64,000 nucleotides of DNA from Glaciecola sp. (GCA_018623155.1 JAAZVZ010000013.1:1-64000); one strand, 5' to 3'; counted from the first letter of the stretch, positions 1 through 11,904 are shown. Program-made: numbers and translations. The notes: generated from the sequence alone by a model not told the origin.

Positions 1-1286
1 GCTTGTTGCTCATTACTGCGTTGCTGAACTCGTTCAATAAATTCCAGGCCATCAACATCTGGCATAAACCAGTCAGATACAATGAGATCAATATTCTGAT
101 TCGTGGCTTTACACTCATCAAAAATAGCCAAGCCTTGCTCAGCACAGTCAGCTTCTAGCACATTAAAATCAAAAGACTGTAGCATGGCACTCAACACAGA
201 ACGTGCTGATTCGGAGTCATCCACTAAAAGCACGGTAATATCCTTTAAATCGGCTTTTTGAGTATTTGATAACACCGTCTCATTGCTTTGAATGTCACAT
301 TTGATATCAAAAGAGAAGGTCGTGCCAGCATTTTGTTCAGACTCAACAAGTAACTGCCCGCCTAACAAGCCAATGATGCGTTGCGTAATCACTAATCCTA
401 AGCCCGTACCACCATATTTACGAGTAGTAGAGTCATCTGCTTGTTTAAATGGTTCGAATATCTTTTGCAGGCGGTCCTGCGGTATCCCAATACCACTATC
501 TTTTACTGCAAATGCTAATTCAATTTGGTTGTCGTCTTGTTTTGCTAACTGACAGTTGAGTCTTATTTCTCCAACATGTGTAAACTTGACCGCATTATCG
601 AGTAAGTTAAGTAACACTTGCCGTATTCGCGTAGGATCTGACACGACAACACTTGGAATACTTGCGTCCATGTCCATGACAAACTCGATATCAGGTTTAT
701 CTTTCAGCTTGATGTTGATCACATCAGTGACTTCGTTCAGTAGTGGCTCAAGTTTGAAAGGAACATTTTCAACTGACATTTCACCAGCTTCGGCTTTCGA
801 AAAGTCTAATATGTCATTAATAATTGCTAGCAAAGACTTTGCGCTACTTTCGACCTTACTAATGTAGTTGATTACTTCTTCTTGCTCACACCGCTTTTGC
901 GCAAGATAAGACATGCCAATGATAGCATTCATCGGAGTACGGATCTCGTGGCTCATATTGGCCAAAAAGTTACTCTTTGCCGCATTGGCCTCGTCCGCTT
1001 TGCGACGCAACACTTTCATTTCTTCGTAGCGCTCTCGTAACTTATCCTCTCGAGACTCTACGCGGTCGAGTTGCAAGCCTCCAAATGAGGCGAATAAACC
1101 CAAGAAAAATGGTGCTGTATTGATGATCCAGAGAAGTTTTGAATTGGCTTGAACGGCTTTAATGCCTTCCCAATCTAAGGGCAAGCCTTCGACCCAGCAT
1201 TGCAGCAGAGAGCCAATGATAGGGAAACACACACCAAAGAGCGCGCCATACAAAGCGAAACGCTTTTGATTTTTACCTATCTGCAT
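1..1286 (-). CDS. Hybrid sensor histidine kinase with C-terminal receiver domain (partial, runs off left edge)
   Basis: Reverse-strand translation from ATG at 1286 gives an N-terminal membrane segment, an H-box ([16 protein letters not shown]), ATPase motifs ([26 protein letters not shown]) and a receiver domain (VLLVDDSE...[12 protein letters not shown]). Not in the ORF track because it is open at the edge. Confidence 0.9.
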   Translation of the reverse strand, partial: MQIGKNQKRFALYGALFGVCFPIIGSLLQCWVEGLPLDWEGIKAVQANSKLLWIINTAPFFLGLFASFGGLQLDRVESREDKLRERYEEMKVLRRKADEANAAKSNFLANMSHEIRTPMNAIIGMSYLAQKRCEQEEVINYISKVESSAKSLLAIINDILDFSKAEAGEMSVENVPFKLEPLLNEVTDVINIKLKDKPDIEFVMDMDASIPSVVVSDPTRIRQVLLNLLDNAVKFTHVGEIRLNCQLAKQDDNQIELAFAVKDSGIGIPQDRLQKIFEPFKQADDSTTRKYGGTGLGLVITQRIIGLLGGQLLVESEQNAGTTFSFDIKCDIQSNETVLSNTQKADLKDITVLLVDDSESARSVLSAMLQSFDFNVLEADCAEQGLAIFDECKATNQNIDLIVSDWFMPDVDGLEFIERVQQRSNEQQ

Positions 1287-1382
1287 CTCAACCCCCGTTT
1301 AGTCATAGCTGACGACTGCAGCCGGTTCTATTGTCGAAGTTTAAGATAGATCAACAAAGAAAAAAAGACTTTCTGCGATTGG

Positions 1383-2615
1383 TTAGAAACGATAGCCTAT
1401 CGAAAATTGCAGTTGCGACATTTCCAACTCAATATTTTGTGCACATTGCCCACTGATTGGATCACACGTCAACGCATTGGCTCCGCTGATATTGTTATTT
1501 GGTGAGTACATAATATCTGCACTCCAGCGACCCGATGCAATACCTGCGGTATAGTGAATTTCTTGTACCCCAGGAGATAGAATGTTAAACAACATTTCAC
1601 TTTCTGGGATCGGTTGCTCACCATAACTTACTCCCAGGCGATATATCGTCTCGCCAATACCAAATTGATAACCAAGTTTGACAATGTCCATATCACGCCA
1701 GCCAAACCCTGCGCCATTATCTTGACCTAGTTGAGCCTGCATCAGATTGGGCATCATCGCGTTAGCAATGGATGCAACTTCTGAGTAGTTAATTTTTTGC
1801 CAGTCCAAGGCAATGAGTGCGTTATCCGAAAAAGTGTATGCAGTGCTGATCGATATATTTGAAGGGATATCAAATCCGCCCTGTTCTGCAAATAAACCAG
1901 CATAATCAGAAAAGTCTTCCATTGCGATTTTGGTTTGATAGCTTAGGCCTAAAGTAAGAGTATCTGAAACATCATAGGTAACGCCAAATTTGGCACCAAA
2001 CCCAGTGGTAATTTCATGTCCTTTATTCGACACCGCTTGTGGGTTTGCAGAAAATTGTCCGAAGGCTTCTAAGCCTGTTGCTGCAAATCGTTGTACAGCA
2101 AATATTGGAGCCACGCCAATGGCCAAATCATCGTTCATTTGACGAGCATAGCCAATACTAACAAACAATTGCGCTAAATCGACCCCTGCATTTGAGCCAT
2201 AAAATACGCTTGTTGGATATTCGGTGTTCATACCACCATTACCATAGACCACAATATTTAAACTAGATTGCTCATCGAGCGATGTTTTCCAACCAAATCC
2301 AGGGGTAATAAAGCGCTCTCGGTCTGATTCTACTTCGCCTAAAGCCAATGAAAAAGCGGGAGGTGGTGCCATTTGACCTGTGACTGTATGCCCACGTTTA
2401 GGGTTAAATATACTTAACTCTAACTGTAGTTGGTCATTTACTTGCAATGCGCTGGCTGGGTTATTCACTGAGGAAATAGCGTCAAATGCAACAGCCGTTC
2501 CTGCACCCGCTAATGCTCTATTTGCGTTGCCGTATCCGTGAGCAAAGTAGCCGTTTGTGGCTTGAGCTGCAAACATAGTGAAAAGTGAAACACTTGATAT
2601 TATTATTTTTTTCAT
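1383..2615 (-). CDS. OmpP1/FadL/TodX family outer membrane transport protein
   Basis: 410 aa; signal peptide then TNGYFAHGYGNANRALAGAGTAVAFDA, typical FadL-family N-terminus; C-terminal aromatic (SIGYRF). Confidence 0.85.
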   Translation of the reverse strand: MKKIIISSVSLFTMFAAQATNGYFAHGYGNANRALAGAGTAVAFDAISSVNNPASALQVNDQLQLELSIFNPKRGHTVTGQMAPPPAFSLALGEVESDRERFITPGFGWKTSLDEQSSLNIVVYGNGGMNTEYPTSVFYGSNAGVDLAQLFVSIGYARQMNDDLAIGVAPIFAVQRFAATGLEAFGQFSANPQAVSNKGHEITTGFGAKFGVTYDVSDTLTLGLSYQTKIAMEDFSDYAGLFAEQGGFDIPSNISISTAYTFSDNALIALDWQKINYSEVASIANAMMPNLMQAQLGQDNGAGFGWRDMDIVKLGYQFGIGETIYRLGVSYGEQPIPESEMLFNILSPGVQEIHYTAGIASGRWSADIMYSPNNNISGANALTCDPISGQCAQNIELEMSQLQFSIGYRF

Positions 2616-2695
2616 CAGATACTCCTATTGACAGGTCATTATGCCACCTTTTGTATCTGACTTTATATCCGTTTATTTTGAGTTAGACAGTTCAG

Positions 2696-3127
2696 TTATA
2701 TATCCTGTCTATAATGTTCAATTCCAAGCTGTTTTATTCGTTTAATTGTCTCCACCTCTAAGGTTGCAATGGGGCAATTTTTCCTTAAAGCGAGGCTCAA
2801 ATAAGCGGCTTCGTAATTTGATACACTGTAGGCTCTAGCTAATTCAATGGTTTGCTGAGTCATTTCCTCTATTGATGGATTGTCGACAACAATAGGAAGT
2901 TTCTTTATTTGTTCTAAGAAGCGTTTCGAATGATGTAATTCGAGCATCTTTTTTCGTTCGGCATGCAAAATCAAATTTGTTAGCTCTAGATGAAATGATC
3001 CAGGTACCAATGCATGGTATTCATTTAAACTTTCCAAAACACTTATGGCATATTTTGCTTGCGGTAAAAGTTGTGGCGTTAATAACCAGCGAAAAGCAAG
3101 TGCTGCATCGAGTATAAAATAATTCAC
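2696..3127 (-). CDS. PIN-domain toxin, VapC-like
   Basis: 143 aa; FILDAA...HLELTN...SNYEAAYLSLALRKNCPIATLE follows the PIN/VapC layout; overlaps the upstream antitoxin ORF by 4 bp. Confidence 0.8.
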   Translation of the reverse strand: MNYFILDAALAFRWLLTPQLLPQAKYAISVLESLNEYHALVPGSFHLELTNLILHAERKKMLELHHSKRFLEQIKKLPIVVDNPSIEEMTQQTIELARAYSVSNYEAAYLSLALRKNCPIATLEVETIKRIKQLGIEHYRQDI

Positions 3128-3366
3128 TGTCTTACCGAATCAAGTAATTTTTTATAGATAGAATCAGGGATTTGAGAAACCGATGTGTTGGTAATGATAG
3201 CAATGGCTTCACTGATTACCTTTTCATCGTGCATTTGTGAAGAAACAATATCCACGACTGCTTTTCCACGATTTGTAATTGTAAAGCGCTGGCCTTGTTC
3301 GGCTTTGCGCATGATTTCGGGTAATTTTGTTTTTGCTTCATAAGCGCCAATGATGGTAGAGCTCAT
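3124..3366 (-). CDS. Type II antitoxin, Phd/YefM (VapB-like) family
   Basis: 80 aa; GAYEAKTKLPEIMRKAEQGQRFTITNRGKAVVDIV is the Phd/YefM N-terminal motif; overlaps the PIN toxin ORF. Confidence 0.85.
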   Translation of the reverse strand: MSSTIIGAYEAKTKLPEIMRKAEQGQRFTITNRGKAVVDIVSSQMHDEKVISEAIAIITNTSVSQIPDSIYKKLLDSVRQ

Positions 3367-3428
3367 TTTGACTTCACTGTGTTAATTCAATACCAGCAAA
3401 CTACTATATTTATTGAGACAACGCAAAC

Positions 3429-3448
3429 TAGACCAGATCACTAGTCTA
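3429..3448. promoter_or_regulatory. Imperfect 20-bp palindrome TAGACCAG-ATCA-CTAGTCTA (candidate operator, site 1)
   Basis: Direct reading; same architecture as the site at 3483-3502; in the divergent intergenic region of the TA pair and the DUF3299-type gene. Confidence 0.55.
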
Positions 3449-3482
3449 AACACATAGTCTCGAATTTATACTTTTGTTTATA

Positions 3483-3502
3483 TAGACCAGTAAACTGGTC
3501 TA
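3483..3502. promoter_or_regulatory. Perfect 20-bp palindrome TAGACCAG-TAAA-CTGGTCTA (candidate operator, site 2)
   Basis: 8-bp perfect arms, 4-nt spacer; immediately upstream of a TTGACA hexamer at 3504-3509. Confidence 0.65.
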
Positions 3503-3560
3503 TTTGACATTTCTTACTCGACAGGTAATCTAACGATTCGCTAATGATAAGAGTAAAACG

Positions 3561-4019
3561 ATGCGATTTTTGATTTGTATGTTTGGATTAGTAGCACACT
3601 TGGTCCTAGCTGAAGAGCCGACAGAACTATACTGGGAAGACATGGTGCCACAAGATTTTGTGCCTTCTGAAGTTTCGGTCGATCATCAAATGAATATGAG
3701 TCAAGCTGACCCAAATGCGCCAGTATTGCAATCACTCCACAACCGCTTTGTCAAAATCCCAGGGTTTGTGGTCCCGCTTGAAGGCACGGCAACTCATACC
3801 AAAGAATTTTTACTCGTGCCTTATTTTGGTGCTTGTATTCATGTGCCACCGCCACCTTCTAACCAAATCGTGCATGTGACTTTTGCAGAAGGCGTTCCAA
3901 TTGAACGTCTTTATGATGCAGTGTGGATTACTGGCAAACTAACCACCACTCGCTGGGAAGGCGATATTGCTTCGGTCGGCTATTCTATGAAGGGTATCGC
4001 AGTAGAATTGTTTGAATAG
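3561..4019 (+). CDS. DUF3299 domain-containing exported protein
   Basis: 152 aa; signal peptide; IPGFVVPLEG...FLLVPYFGACIHVPPPPSNQIVHV is the DUF3299 signature. Confidence 0.8.
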   Translation: MRFLICMFGLVAHLVLAEEPTELYWEDMVPQDFVPSEVSVDHQMNMSQADPNAPVLQSLHNRFVKIPGFVVPLEGTATHTKEFLLVPYFGACIHVPPPPSNQIVHVTFAEGVPIERLYDAVWITGKLTTTRWEGDIASVGYSMKGIAVELFE

Positions 4020-4025
4020 ATTTGC

Positions 4026-4415
4026 TTAGATCAAATAGCGAGTCAACTGTTGTTTAATGTCCAGGGGTATCGCACAGGATTTTTGTGTGACAAAATCATA
4101 GTGCACTAACGTTGTTTCCCCTTTGGCAACAAGTTGTTCTGCTTGCCATACCTCCTGTGCAACCACAAATGAGCTATTGCCCACTCGTCGAATACCGGTT
4201 TTGACAGTAACATCCAGGCCATAATGAATTTGTGCAATGAAATCCACTGTGTAACTGGCCAAAATCAATGGCCATTGTTCCAAGTTCAAAGCCGGATTAA
4301 ATAGTTTAAAAATTGGCTCACGCGCGGTTTCAAACCACTGAGGCACAACCGTATTGTTCACATGTCGTAATGCATCCGTTTCATAAAAGCGAACTTTGAA
4401 GGTTTCAGATAACAC
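4026..4415 (-). CDS. Acyl-CoA thioesterase, hotdog fold (YbgC/4HBT-like)
   Basis: 129 aa; VRFYETDALRHVNNTVVPQWFETAREP is the 4HBT active-site region. Confidence 0.85.
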   Translation of the reverse strand: MLSETFKVRFYETDALRHVNNTVVPQWFETAREPIFKLFNPALNLEQWPLILASYTVDFIAQIHYGLDVTVKTGIRRVGNSSFVVAQEVWQAEQLVAKGETTLVHYDFVTQKSCAIPLDIKQQLTRYLI

Positions 4416-4426
4416 CTTAAAACTCC

Positions 4427-7252
4427 TTATTGCAACATGGGCTTTAAAAATCTACCAGTATGAGAAACGCTTGATTCCGCTACTTCTTCAGGGGTACCTT
4501 GTGCAATAATCTGACCACCGCCCGAACCGCCTTCAGGACCTAAGTCTACAAGATAGTCTGCCGTTTTGATGACGTCCAAATTATGCTCAATGACCACCAT
4601 CGTGTTACCTGCGTCACGCAAACGATGCAGTACTTCAAGAAGTTGCTTAATATCGTGAAAATGCAAACCCGTCGTTGGTTCATCCAAAATATAGAGCGTC
4701 TGCCCAGTATCGCGTTTAGACAGTTCTTTAGCTAACTTCACACGCTGTGCTTCCCCACCAGATAACGTGGTGGCGGCCTGTCCTAGGCGTATGTAGCTCA
4801 AACCAACATCCATCAAAGTTTGTAATTTGCGATTGATCGCCGGGATTGCATCAAAAAACTCACGCGCATCTTCCACTGTCATCTCAAGGATTTCATGAAT
4901 ATTTTTACCTTTGTAACGGATCTCCAACGTTTCGCGATTGTAGCGTTTGCCTTTACATACATCACACGGCACGTACACATCCGGTAAGAAGTGCATCTCA
5001 ACTTTTATAACACCATCTCCCTGACAAGCTTCACAACGACCGCCTTTCACATTGAAGCTAAATCGTCCCGGCTTGTAACCTCGTGAACGCGCCTCTTGAG
5101 TACCTGCAAAAATCTCGCGGATTGGCGTAAAGATCCCTGCATACGTTGCAGGATTAGAACGAGGCGTACGACCTATCGGGGATTGGTCAATATCAACGAC
5201 TTTGTCTAGCTTTTCCAGACCGGTAATGGACTTATACGGCGCAGGCTCATTGGTCGTCGCGTTGTTTAATTCGCGCTGAGCGATTTTGTAAAAGGTATCG
5301 TTTATAAGCGTTGATTTGCCAGAACCTGAGACCCCTGTGATACAAGTCATTAAACCTGTAGGGACTTTTAGTGTCACATCTTGAAGGTTATTACCCGTCG
5401 CACCGGTTAACGTAACCCAGCCGCCTTTCTTGGGTTTGTTTCGCTTAGTAGGAATGTCAATTTTTTCTCGGCCCGACAAATACTTACCGGTGAGTGAATC
5501 AGGCGAATCCATGATGTCTTGCATGGTGCCTTGGGCGATGATTTCTCCGCCGTGAACGCCCGCACCTGGGCCAATATCGATGACGTGATCGGCTTCGCGA
5601 ATAGCGTCTTCATCATGCTCAACGACTAGTACAGTATTGCCCAAGTCACGTAAATGCCGCAACGTCTTAAGCAATCGCTCATTATCTCGTTGATGCAATC
5701 CAATGCTTGGCTCATCCAGTACATACATTACGCCAACAAGACCGGCACCGATTTGGCTGGCCAAACGAATACGCTGGGCCTCACCACCAGAAAGAGTATC
5801 GGCACTGCGTTCAAGCGTGAGATAGTTCAATCCAACATTCACAAGAAAGTTAAGACGGTCTTGAATTTCTTTTAGGATTTTTTCGGCGATTGCCGCTTTT
5901 TGGCCCTGTAAATCGAGGTCATTAAAAAACTTCAACGAATTCTCTATCGACATGGTCGCGATGGAAGGTAAGCTGGTGTTCCCGACAAAAACATTTCGGG
6001 CCTCTAGGCGCAAGCGGGAGCCGTGACATGCCGAGCAAGGTTGTTGTGAGAGGTATTTGGATAACTCTTCACGCACTGCATTGGACTCAGTATCCTTATA
6101 GCGACGCTCCATGTTGGGAATAACCCCTTCAAATGGATGCTTGCGCTGCATGATATCGCCACGTTCATTGATGTATTTGAAATTGATCGCCGTCCCTTTG
6201 GAACCATTTAAAACGATATCAAGGTGTTTTTTATCTAGAGTATTGAGTGGTTTAGTCAAATCAAAACCATAATGCTCCGCCACGGCTTGGAGCATTTGAT
6301 AATAATAAAAGCTCCGCTTATCCCAGCCTCTGATTGCCCCACCAGAAAGAGAAATCTCATCGTTAACAATCACTCTTGTGGGGTCAAAAAATTGTCTAGT
6401 GCCTAACCCATCACAGGTTTGACATGCACCAGCTGGGTTATTAAATGAAAATAAACGCGGCTCTAACTCAGCAATACTATAGCCACAATGCGGACAAGCA
6501 AAATTAGCAGAAAAAATAATTTCTTCTTTGTCTGGTTCATCCATGTAGGCAATTTTGGCATTACCACCGGATAAATTAATCGCCGTTTCAAATGACTCAG
6601 CCAACCGCAATTGCAAGTCATCGCGCACTTTAAAACGGTCAACGACCACCTCAATGGTATGTTTTTTGTGTAAGTCCAACGGTGGAGGATCAGATAAATC
6701 ACAAACATCACCATCAATTCGTGCTCGAATATAGCCCTGCGCAGCTAATGCTTCGAGTGTTTTGATATGCTCGCCTTTACGCTCTTGCACCACAGGGGCT
6801 AGTAGCATGAGTTTTTCACCCTCAGGCATAGCAAGAACGCGATCCACCATCTGAGAAATCGTTTGCGCATCCAGCGGAACATCGTGATCTGGACAGCGAG
6901 GAGTCCCGACTCGAGCGAATAACAAACGCAAATAATCGTATATCTCTGTGATGGTACCGACCGTAGAACGCGGGTTGTGCGAGGTGGATTTTTGTTCAAT
7001 CGAAATCGCCGGAGACAAACCTTCAATGAGATCCACATCAGGTTTTTCCATCATAGACAAAAACTGACGCGCATAAGCAGATAACGATTCCACGTAGCGA
7101 CGTTGACCTTCGGCATAAAGGGTATCAAACGCTAACGATGACTTACCAGAACCTGAAAGCCCGGTGATAACGACCAGTTTGTCGCGAGGAATGTCCAAAG
7201 AAATATTTTTTAAATTATGGGTGCGGGCGCCGCGTACTTCGATTTTATCCAT
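4427..7252 (-). CDS. uvrA: Excinuclease ABC subunit A
   Basis: [44 protein letters not shown] plus both ABC signatures and zinc-finger CxxC motifs. The track ORF starts at 7294; the MDKIEV start at 7252 is more likely. Confidence 0.97.
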   Translation of the reverse strand: MDKIEVRGARTHNLKNISLDIPRDKLVVITGLSGSGKSSLAFDTLYAEGQRRYVESLSAYARQFLSMMEKPDVDLIEGLSPAISIEQKSTSHNPRSTVGTITEIYDYLRLLFARVGTPRCPDHDVPLDAQTISQMVDRVLAMPEGEKLMLLAPVVQERKGEHIKTLEALAAQGYIRARIDGDVCDLSDPPPLDLHKKHTIEVVVDRFKVRDDLQLRLAESFETAINLSGGNAKIAYMDEPDKEEIIFSANFACPHCGYSIAELEPRLFSFNNPAGACQTCDGLGTRQFFDPTRVIVNDEISLSGGAIRGWDKRSFYYYQMLQAVAEHYGFDLTKPLNTLDKKHLDIVLNGSKGTAINFKYINERGDIMQRKHPFEGVIPNMERRYKDTESNAVREELSKYLSQQPCSACHGSRLRLEARNVFVGNTSLPSIATMSIENSLKFFNDLDLQGQKAAIAEKILKEIQDRLNFLVNVGLNYLTLERSADTLSGGEAQRIRLASQIGAGLVGVMYVLDEPSIGLHQRDNERLLKTLRHLRDLGNTVLVVEHDEDAIREADHVIDIGPGAGVHGGEIIAQGTMQDIMDSPDSLTGKYLSGREKIDIPTKRNKPKKGGWVTLTGATGNNLQDVTLKVPTGLMTCITGVSGSGKSTLINDTFYKIAQRELNNATTNEPAPYKSITGLEKLDKVVDIDQSPIGRTPRSNPATYAGIFTPIREIFAGTQEARSRGYKPGRFSFNVKGGRCEACQGDGVIKVEMHFLPDVYVPCDVCKGKRYNRETLEIRYKGKNIHEILEMTVEDAREFFDAIPAINRKLQTLMDVGLSYIRLGQAATTLSGGEAQRVKLAKELSKRDTGQTLYILDEPTTGLHFHDIKQLLEVLHRLRDAGNTMVVIEHNLDVIKTADYLVDLGPEGGSGGGQIIAQGTPEEVAESSVSHTGRFLKPMLQ

Positions 7253-7401
7253 GGATAACCAGATGTGTAAAATGGCAAACCTGTAGTATGCCATAAATGT
7301 CTATTTTTGTTAGTGACTTTTACGCAATAGGCTCTGTATTGATCACATTAGCTCAAGCTGTGATAGAATTTACTGAAATTATTTTTGTGTTTTAAACGAT
7401 T

Positions 7402-8751
7402 TTGAACTCTACCGAATTACGAGCGGCCTTTTCTCTCGCTGCAATATACATGAGCCGGATGCTTGGCCTGTTTATGGTCATGCCAGTCATGGCTGTTTTG
7501 GCTGTGCAATATGAAGACTATTCGCCGTTCTTGTTAGGCTTAGCAATTGGTGGTTATGGCTTAACCCAAGCTATTTTGCAAATTCCATTTGGCATGCTAT
7601 CAGACAAAATTGGTCGTAAACCAGTTATTATTGCTGGGCTGATACTATTTGCTATGGGCTCAATCATTGCCGCTCTTGCTGATAGCTTATTTTGGCTGGT
7701 ATTGGGTCGCATACTTCAAGGGGCAGGGGCAATAGCGGGAGCGGTTATGGCGCTAGCCGCCGATGTAACTCGAGAAAATCACCGTACCAAAGTCATGGCC
7801 ATTATCGGTATCAGTATTGGCTTATCTTTTTACCTTGCTTTATTACTCGGTCCAGTATTAGCTCAAGTCGGAGGGCTGTCTGGGATTTTTTATGTCACAG
7901 CGGGACTTGCAGTTGTGGGCATAGTCCTCGTCATTGTTGCGGTACCCAACGCAGTCAACCTGGCCCCTTCCGGAGATATTTTACCGCGTACCAAACAGCT
8001 CAAGCAGATGATATGCCACCCAGAGCTGATCATTTTGAATATCAGTGTCGGTATTTTGCATCTATTGATAACGGTTTTATTTATCCAACTGCCGGTATTA
8101 CTTCATGCGCAAGGATTAGATTTGACTGCTCAGTGGCAAGCTTATTTACCTATTTTGCTAGTTTCATTAATTGGCTTATTCATCCTCATCCGCATAGGTC
8201 AGCGTCAAATAAAAACCACTTTGTACATTGCCGTCACACTTTTAATGCTCTCTTTTGTAGGATTGTGGGCCGTCACTAGATTGGACGCATTTTCCCTTTT
8301 CTGGTTATATGGCATTGGTGTGGCCTTTTTTATCGGGTTTAATTATTTAGAAGCCAATCTACCTTCTATGTTATCAAGTATTGCGCCAGCAGGTGCAAAA
8401 GGTAGCGCGATGGGGATTTATGCTAGCAGTCAGTTTTTTGGTGCTTTTTTAGGCGGTACAATAACGGGTATTTTGGTCAGTAGCTTTTCTGATTCCGTCC
8501 TATATACTGTGGTCATTGGCATATGTATAGTGTGGTCAATTTTATTGTCACGTCTACCTAGTCAAACCCGCTTTAAAAGGGTTACACTTGACGTCAATAC
8601 CGTACAGTGGTCAGTGGCTGAACTCAGTAACAAATTACGCCAGTTAGATGGCGTAGCAGACATTACCATTGTTGAAACAGAACAAGCGGCGTATCTCAAA
8701 GTCGACACAATGTATTTTGATCTGGCGCAAGCACAACAAGCCGTACAATGA
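7402..8751 (+). CDS. yajR: MFS transporter, YajR-like, with C-terminal ferredoxin-like domain
   Basis: 449 aa, 12-TM MFS pattern (FGMLSDKIGRKPVI) and C-terminal soluble domain (LSNKLRQLDGVADITIVETEQAAYLKVD); TTG start. Confidence 0.75.
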   Translation: MNSTELRAAFSLAAIYMSRMLGLFMVMPVMAVLAVQYEDYSPFLLGLAIGGYGLTQAILQIPFGMLSDKIGRKPVIIAGLILFAMGSIIAALADSLFWLVLGRILQGAGAIAGAVMALAADVTRENHRTKVMAIIGISIGLSFYLALLLGPVLAQVGGLSGIFYVTAGLAVVGIVLVIVAVPNAVNLAPSGDILPRTKQLKQMICHPELIILNISVGILHLLITVLFIQLPVLLHAQGLDLTAQWQAYLPILLVSLIGLFILIRIGQRQIKTTLYIAVTLLMLSFVGLWAVTRLDAFSLFWLYGIGVAFFIGFNYLEANLPSMLSSIAPAGAKGSAMGIYASSQFFGAFLGGTITGILVSSFSDSVLYTVVIGICIVWSILLSRLPSQTRFKRVTLDVNTVQWSVAELSNKLRQLDGVADITIVETEQAAYLKVDTMYFDLAQAQQAVQ

Positions 8752-8765
8752 GACAGAGGTGAGCA

Positions 8766-9296
8766 ATGGCATCTAGAGGCATTAACAAAGTAATCATCGT
8801 TGGTAATCTTGGCAACGATCCTGAAATTCGCTACGCGCAAAACGGCAATGCAATTGCAAACTTAAGTGTTGCAACTAGCGAGACATGGAAAGACCAACAA
8901 GGACAACCACAAGAAAAAACTGAATGGCATCGCATCGTTATGTACCGACGCCTTGCTGAAATCGCTGGTGAGTACCTCAAAAAAGGCTCCAAAATCTACA
9001 TCGAAGGTAAGTTGCAAACGCGCAAATGGCAAGACCAATCTGGTAATGATCGCTACACAACTGAAATTGTAGCAAACGAATTACAAATGCTCGACAGTCG
9101 CGGAGACGGAGGCATGGGCGGTGGTAATGCTGGTGGTGGACAAGCTCGTGGCGGGCAAGGCGGATACAATCAAGGTGGCAACCAATCTAATAATGGGGGC
9201 TTCCAACCATCAAAGCCACCACAACAACCAACTGCGCCAGCAAGCAAACCAGTGAGTGAGCCTGACTTTGACATGGATGATGACATCCCATTTTGA
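8766..9296 (+). CDS. ssb: Single-stranded DNA-binding protein
   Basis: [25 protein letters not shown]-fold, Gly/Gln-rich linker, acidic tip [10 protein letters not shown]. Confidence 0.97.
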   Translation: MASRGINKVIIVGNLGNDPEIRYAQNGNAIANLSVATSETWKDQQGQPQEKTEWHRIVMYRRLAEIAGEYLKKGSKIYIEGKLQTRKWQDQSGNDRYTTEIVANELQMLDSRGDGGMGGGNAGGGQARGGQGGYNQGGNQSNNGGFQPSKPPQQPTAPASKPVSEPDFDMDDDIPF

Positions 9297-9332
9297 TTCA
9301 AGACAAAATTCACATGTTGAAAACTAATCTAG

Positions 9333-9357
9333 AAAGCCGCTGAAAAGCGGCTTTTTT
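9333..9357 (+). terminator. Intrinsic terminator downstream of ssb
   Basis: AAAGCCGC-TGAAAA-GCGGCTTTTTT hairpin plus T-tract. Confidence 0.85.
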
Positions 9358-9398
9358 AGTTCTCTATATAAAATTAACTTATAGAGGCCATGCCTTGA

Positions 9399-9427
9399 TT
9401 GTAAATCCATGTAACTTAACCTAGAAT
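9399..9427 (+). promoter_or_regulatory. Candidate sigma-70 promoter for mreB
   Basis: TTGTAA - 17 nt - TAGAAT, ending about 40 bp upstream of the mreB ATG. Confidence 0.5.
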
Positions 9428-9437
9428 ACGGCGATAA

Positions 9438-10511
<1,074 letters not shown>

Positions 10512-10516
10512 CACGC

Positions 10517-10541
10517 AAAGGCAACTTCTGTTGCCTTTTTT
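10517..10541 (+). terminator. Intrinsic terminator/attenuator between mreB and mreC
   Basis: AAAGGCAAC-TTCT-GTTGCCTTTTTTG: 9-bp perfect stem plus T-tract. Confidence 0.8.
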
Positions 10542-10566
10542 GCTTTTAATCAGATAGTTAATTGAT

Positions 10567-11424
10567 ATGAAACCGATATTTAACATTGGCCCATCTATAG
10601 AATCTCGCTTATTTGTTGCGGTATTCTTTGCTGTTACATTACTGATAGCAGATGGTGTGTATCAATTCTCTAAACCCATCCGGGTGACTCTTAATTCGCT
10701 GGTTTACCCCATCAAGTTTATCGCCTCTTTACCAGGTGAGTTTTTAGAAGAAAGCTCAGCTTTGTTTGTTACTCAAGGTGACTTATTAGCTGAACGCGAA
10801 ATCCTCATTTCCGAAATTATGCAATTGCGTGAAAAGGCCCAGCGATTTGATATTTTAGAAGAAGAAAATGCTCAGTTGCGTAGCTTAATGGATGCACCGC
10901 TTGCACCTGAGTTTGCAAAAACCATTGTTGAGCTTCTGGCGGTCGACAATAGTCCCTATTCTCAACAAGTGCTAGTCAATAAAGGAGCATTAGACGGCGT
11001 CTTTTTATCGCAACCAGTTCTGGATGACCAAGGTATTGTTGGGCAAATTAATGATATCGCGCCAACCGAGAGCCGAGTACTGCTTATCACTGATATTGCA
11101 CATGCCATCCCTGTGCGTATTCTTCGCAATAACGTTAGACTCATTGCCAACGGTTCAGGTAATACAAACCGCCTTAATATTAAATATGTTGCACACAGTG
11201 CAGATATTGAAGTGGGTGATTTACTCGTCAGTTCTGGTTTAGGCGAAGTCTATCCTGCTGGTTATCCAGTTGGCGTTGTTTCTGACATAATTCGCGATGA
11301 AAGCAAACCCTTTGCTCAAGTCAACGCCACCCCTCTTGCACGCTTAGATAGAATTCGTTACTTGTTGCTGCTAGATACTCAAGCACCCCTCACTGGACAA
11401 GCTCAACAGGTTGATACGCAATGA
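10567..11424 (+). CDS. mreC: Rod shape-determining protein MreC
   Basis: 285 aa; N-terminal TM, coiled coil, MreC beta domains; follows mreB. Confidence 0.95.
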   Translation: MKPIFNIGPSIESRLFVAVFFAVTLLIADGVYQFSKPIRVTLNSLVYPIKFIASLPGEFLEESSALFVTQGDLLAEREILISEIMQLREKAQRFDILEEENAQLRSLMDAPLAPEFAKTIVELLAVDNSPYSQQVLVNKGALDGVFLSQPVLDDQGIVGQINDIAPTESRVLLITDIAHAIPVRILRNNVRLIANGSGNTNRLNIKYVAHSADIEVGDLLVSSGLGEVYPAGYPVGVVSDIIRDESKPFAQVNATPLARLDRIRYLLLLDTQAPLTGQAQQVDTQ

Positions 11425-11894
11425 TAAATCGCTTTCATGTACATTTTTCTCTATTGGTGTGTACCGTTCTTGAAATCATGCCAATGCCAATTAGTTTTGG
11501 TACTTATCGACCTGATTGGTTATTAATGGGGCTGGTATTTTGGAATATGTTTTTCCCACAGAACATAAACATTGGCATTGCGTTCTTTTACGGGCTCATA
11601 CTGGATGTGTTATTAGGTTACACTCTCGGCATGCATGCGTTGGCATTTTCACTGATCATGTATGTCGCTTCGATACATCATTTGCGATTCAAAAATTATT
11701 CTATCTGGCAACAAAGTGGTATTTTAGGGCTTTATACCGCATTTTTTAACATGGTATTGTTTTGGTTACAGCATTGGTTCAACGATGCCTTTTTCCAACT
11801 AAATTATTTTTGGCCAACGGCCACGACAATGTTTTTATGGCCTTGGTGCTTTTGGTTACTCAATCGCGTTCGCAAAGAACGCTTGCGACATTAA
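11421..11894 (+). CDS. mreD: Rod shape-determining protein MreD
   Basis: 157 aa membrane protein; RPDWLLMGLVFW; overlaps mreC by 4 bp. Confidence 0.95.
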   Translation: MINRFHVHFSLLVCTVLEIMPMPISFGTYRPDWLLMGLVFWNMFFPQNINIGIAFFYGLILDVLLGYTLGMHALAFSLIMYVASIHHLRFKNYSIWQQSGILGLYTAFFNMVLFWLQHWFNDAFFQLNYFWPTATTMFLWPWCFWLLNRVRKERLRH

Positions 11895-11904
11895 AGGAAG
11901 CCAA

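Noticed and set aside
292-867. Two plus-strand ORFs (86 and 103 aa) at the left edge
   Set aside because: They are antisense to the hybrid histidine kinase, whose minus-strand translation has clear kinase motifs.
7334-7349. Possible LexA (SOS) box upstream of uvrA
   Set aside because: Reads CTGT-ATTGATCA-CATT; the second half does not match ACAG, so I could not support an SOS box.
7692-8279. 195-aa ORF in another frame inside the MFS gene
   Set aside because: Arg/Ser/His-rich out-of-frame translation; the MFS reading frame is convincing.
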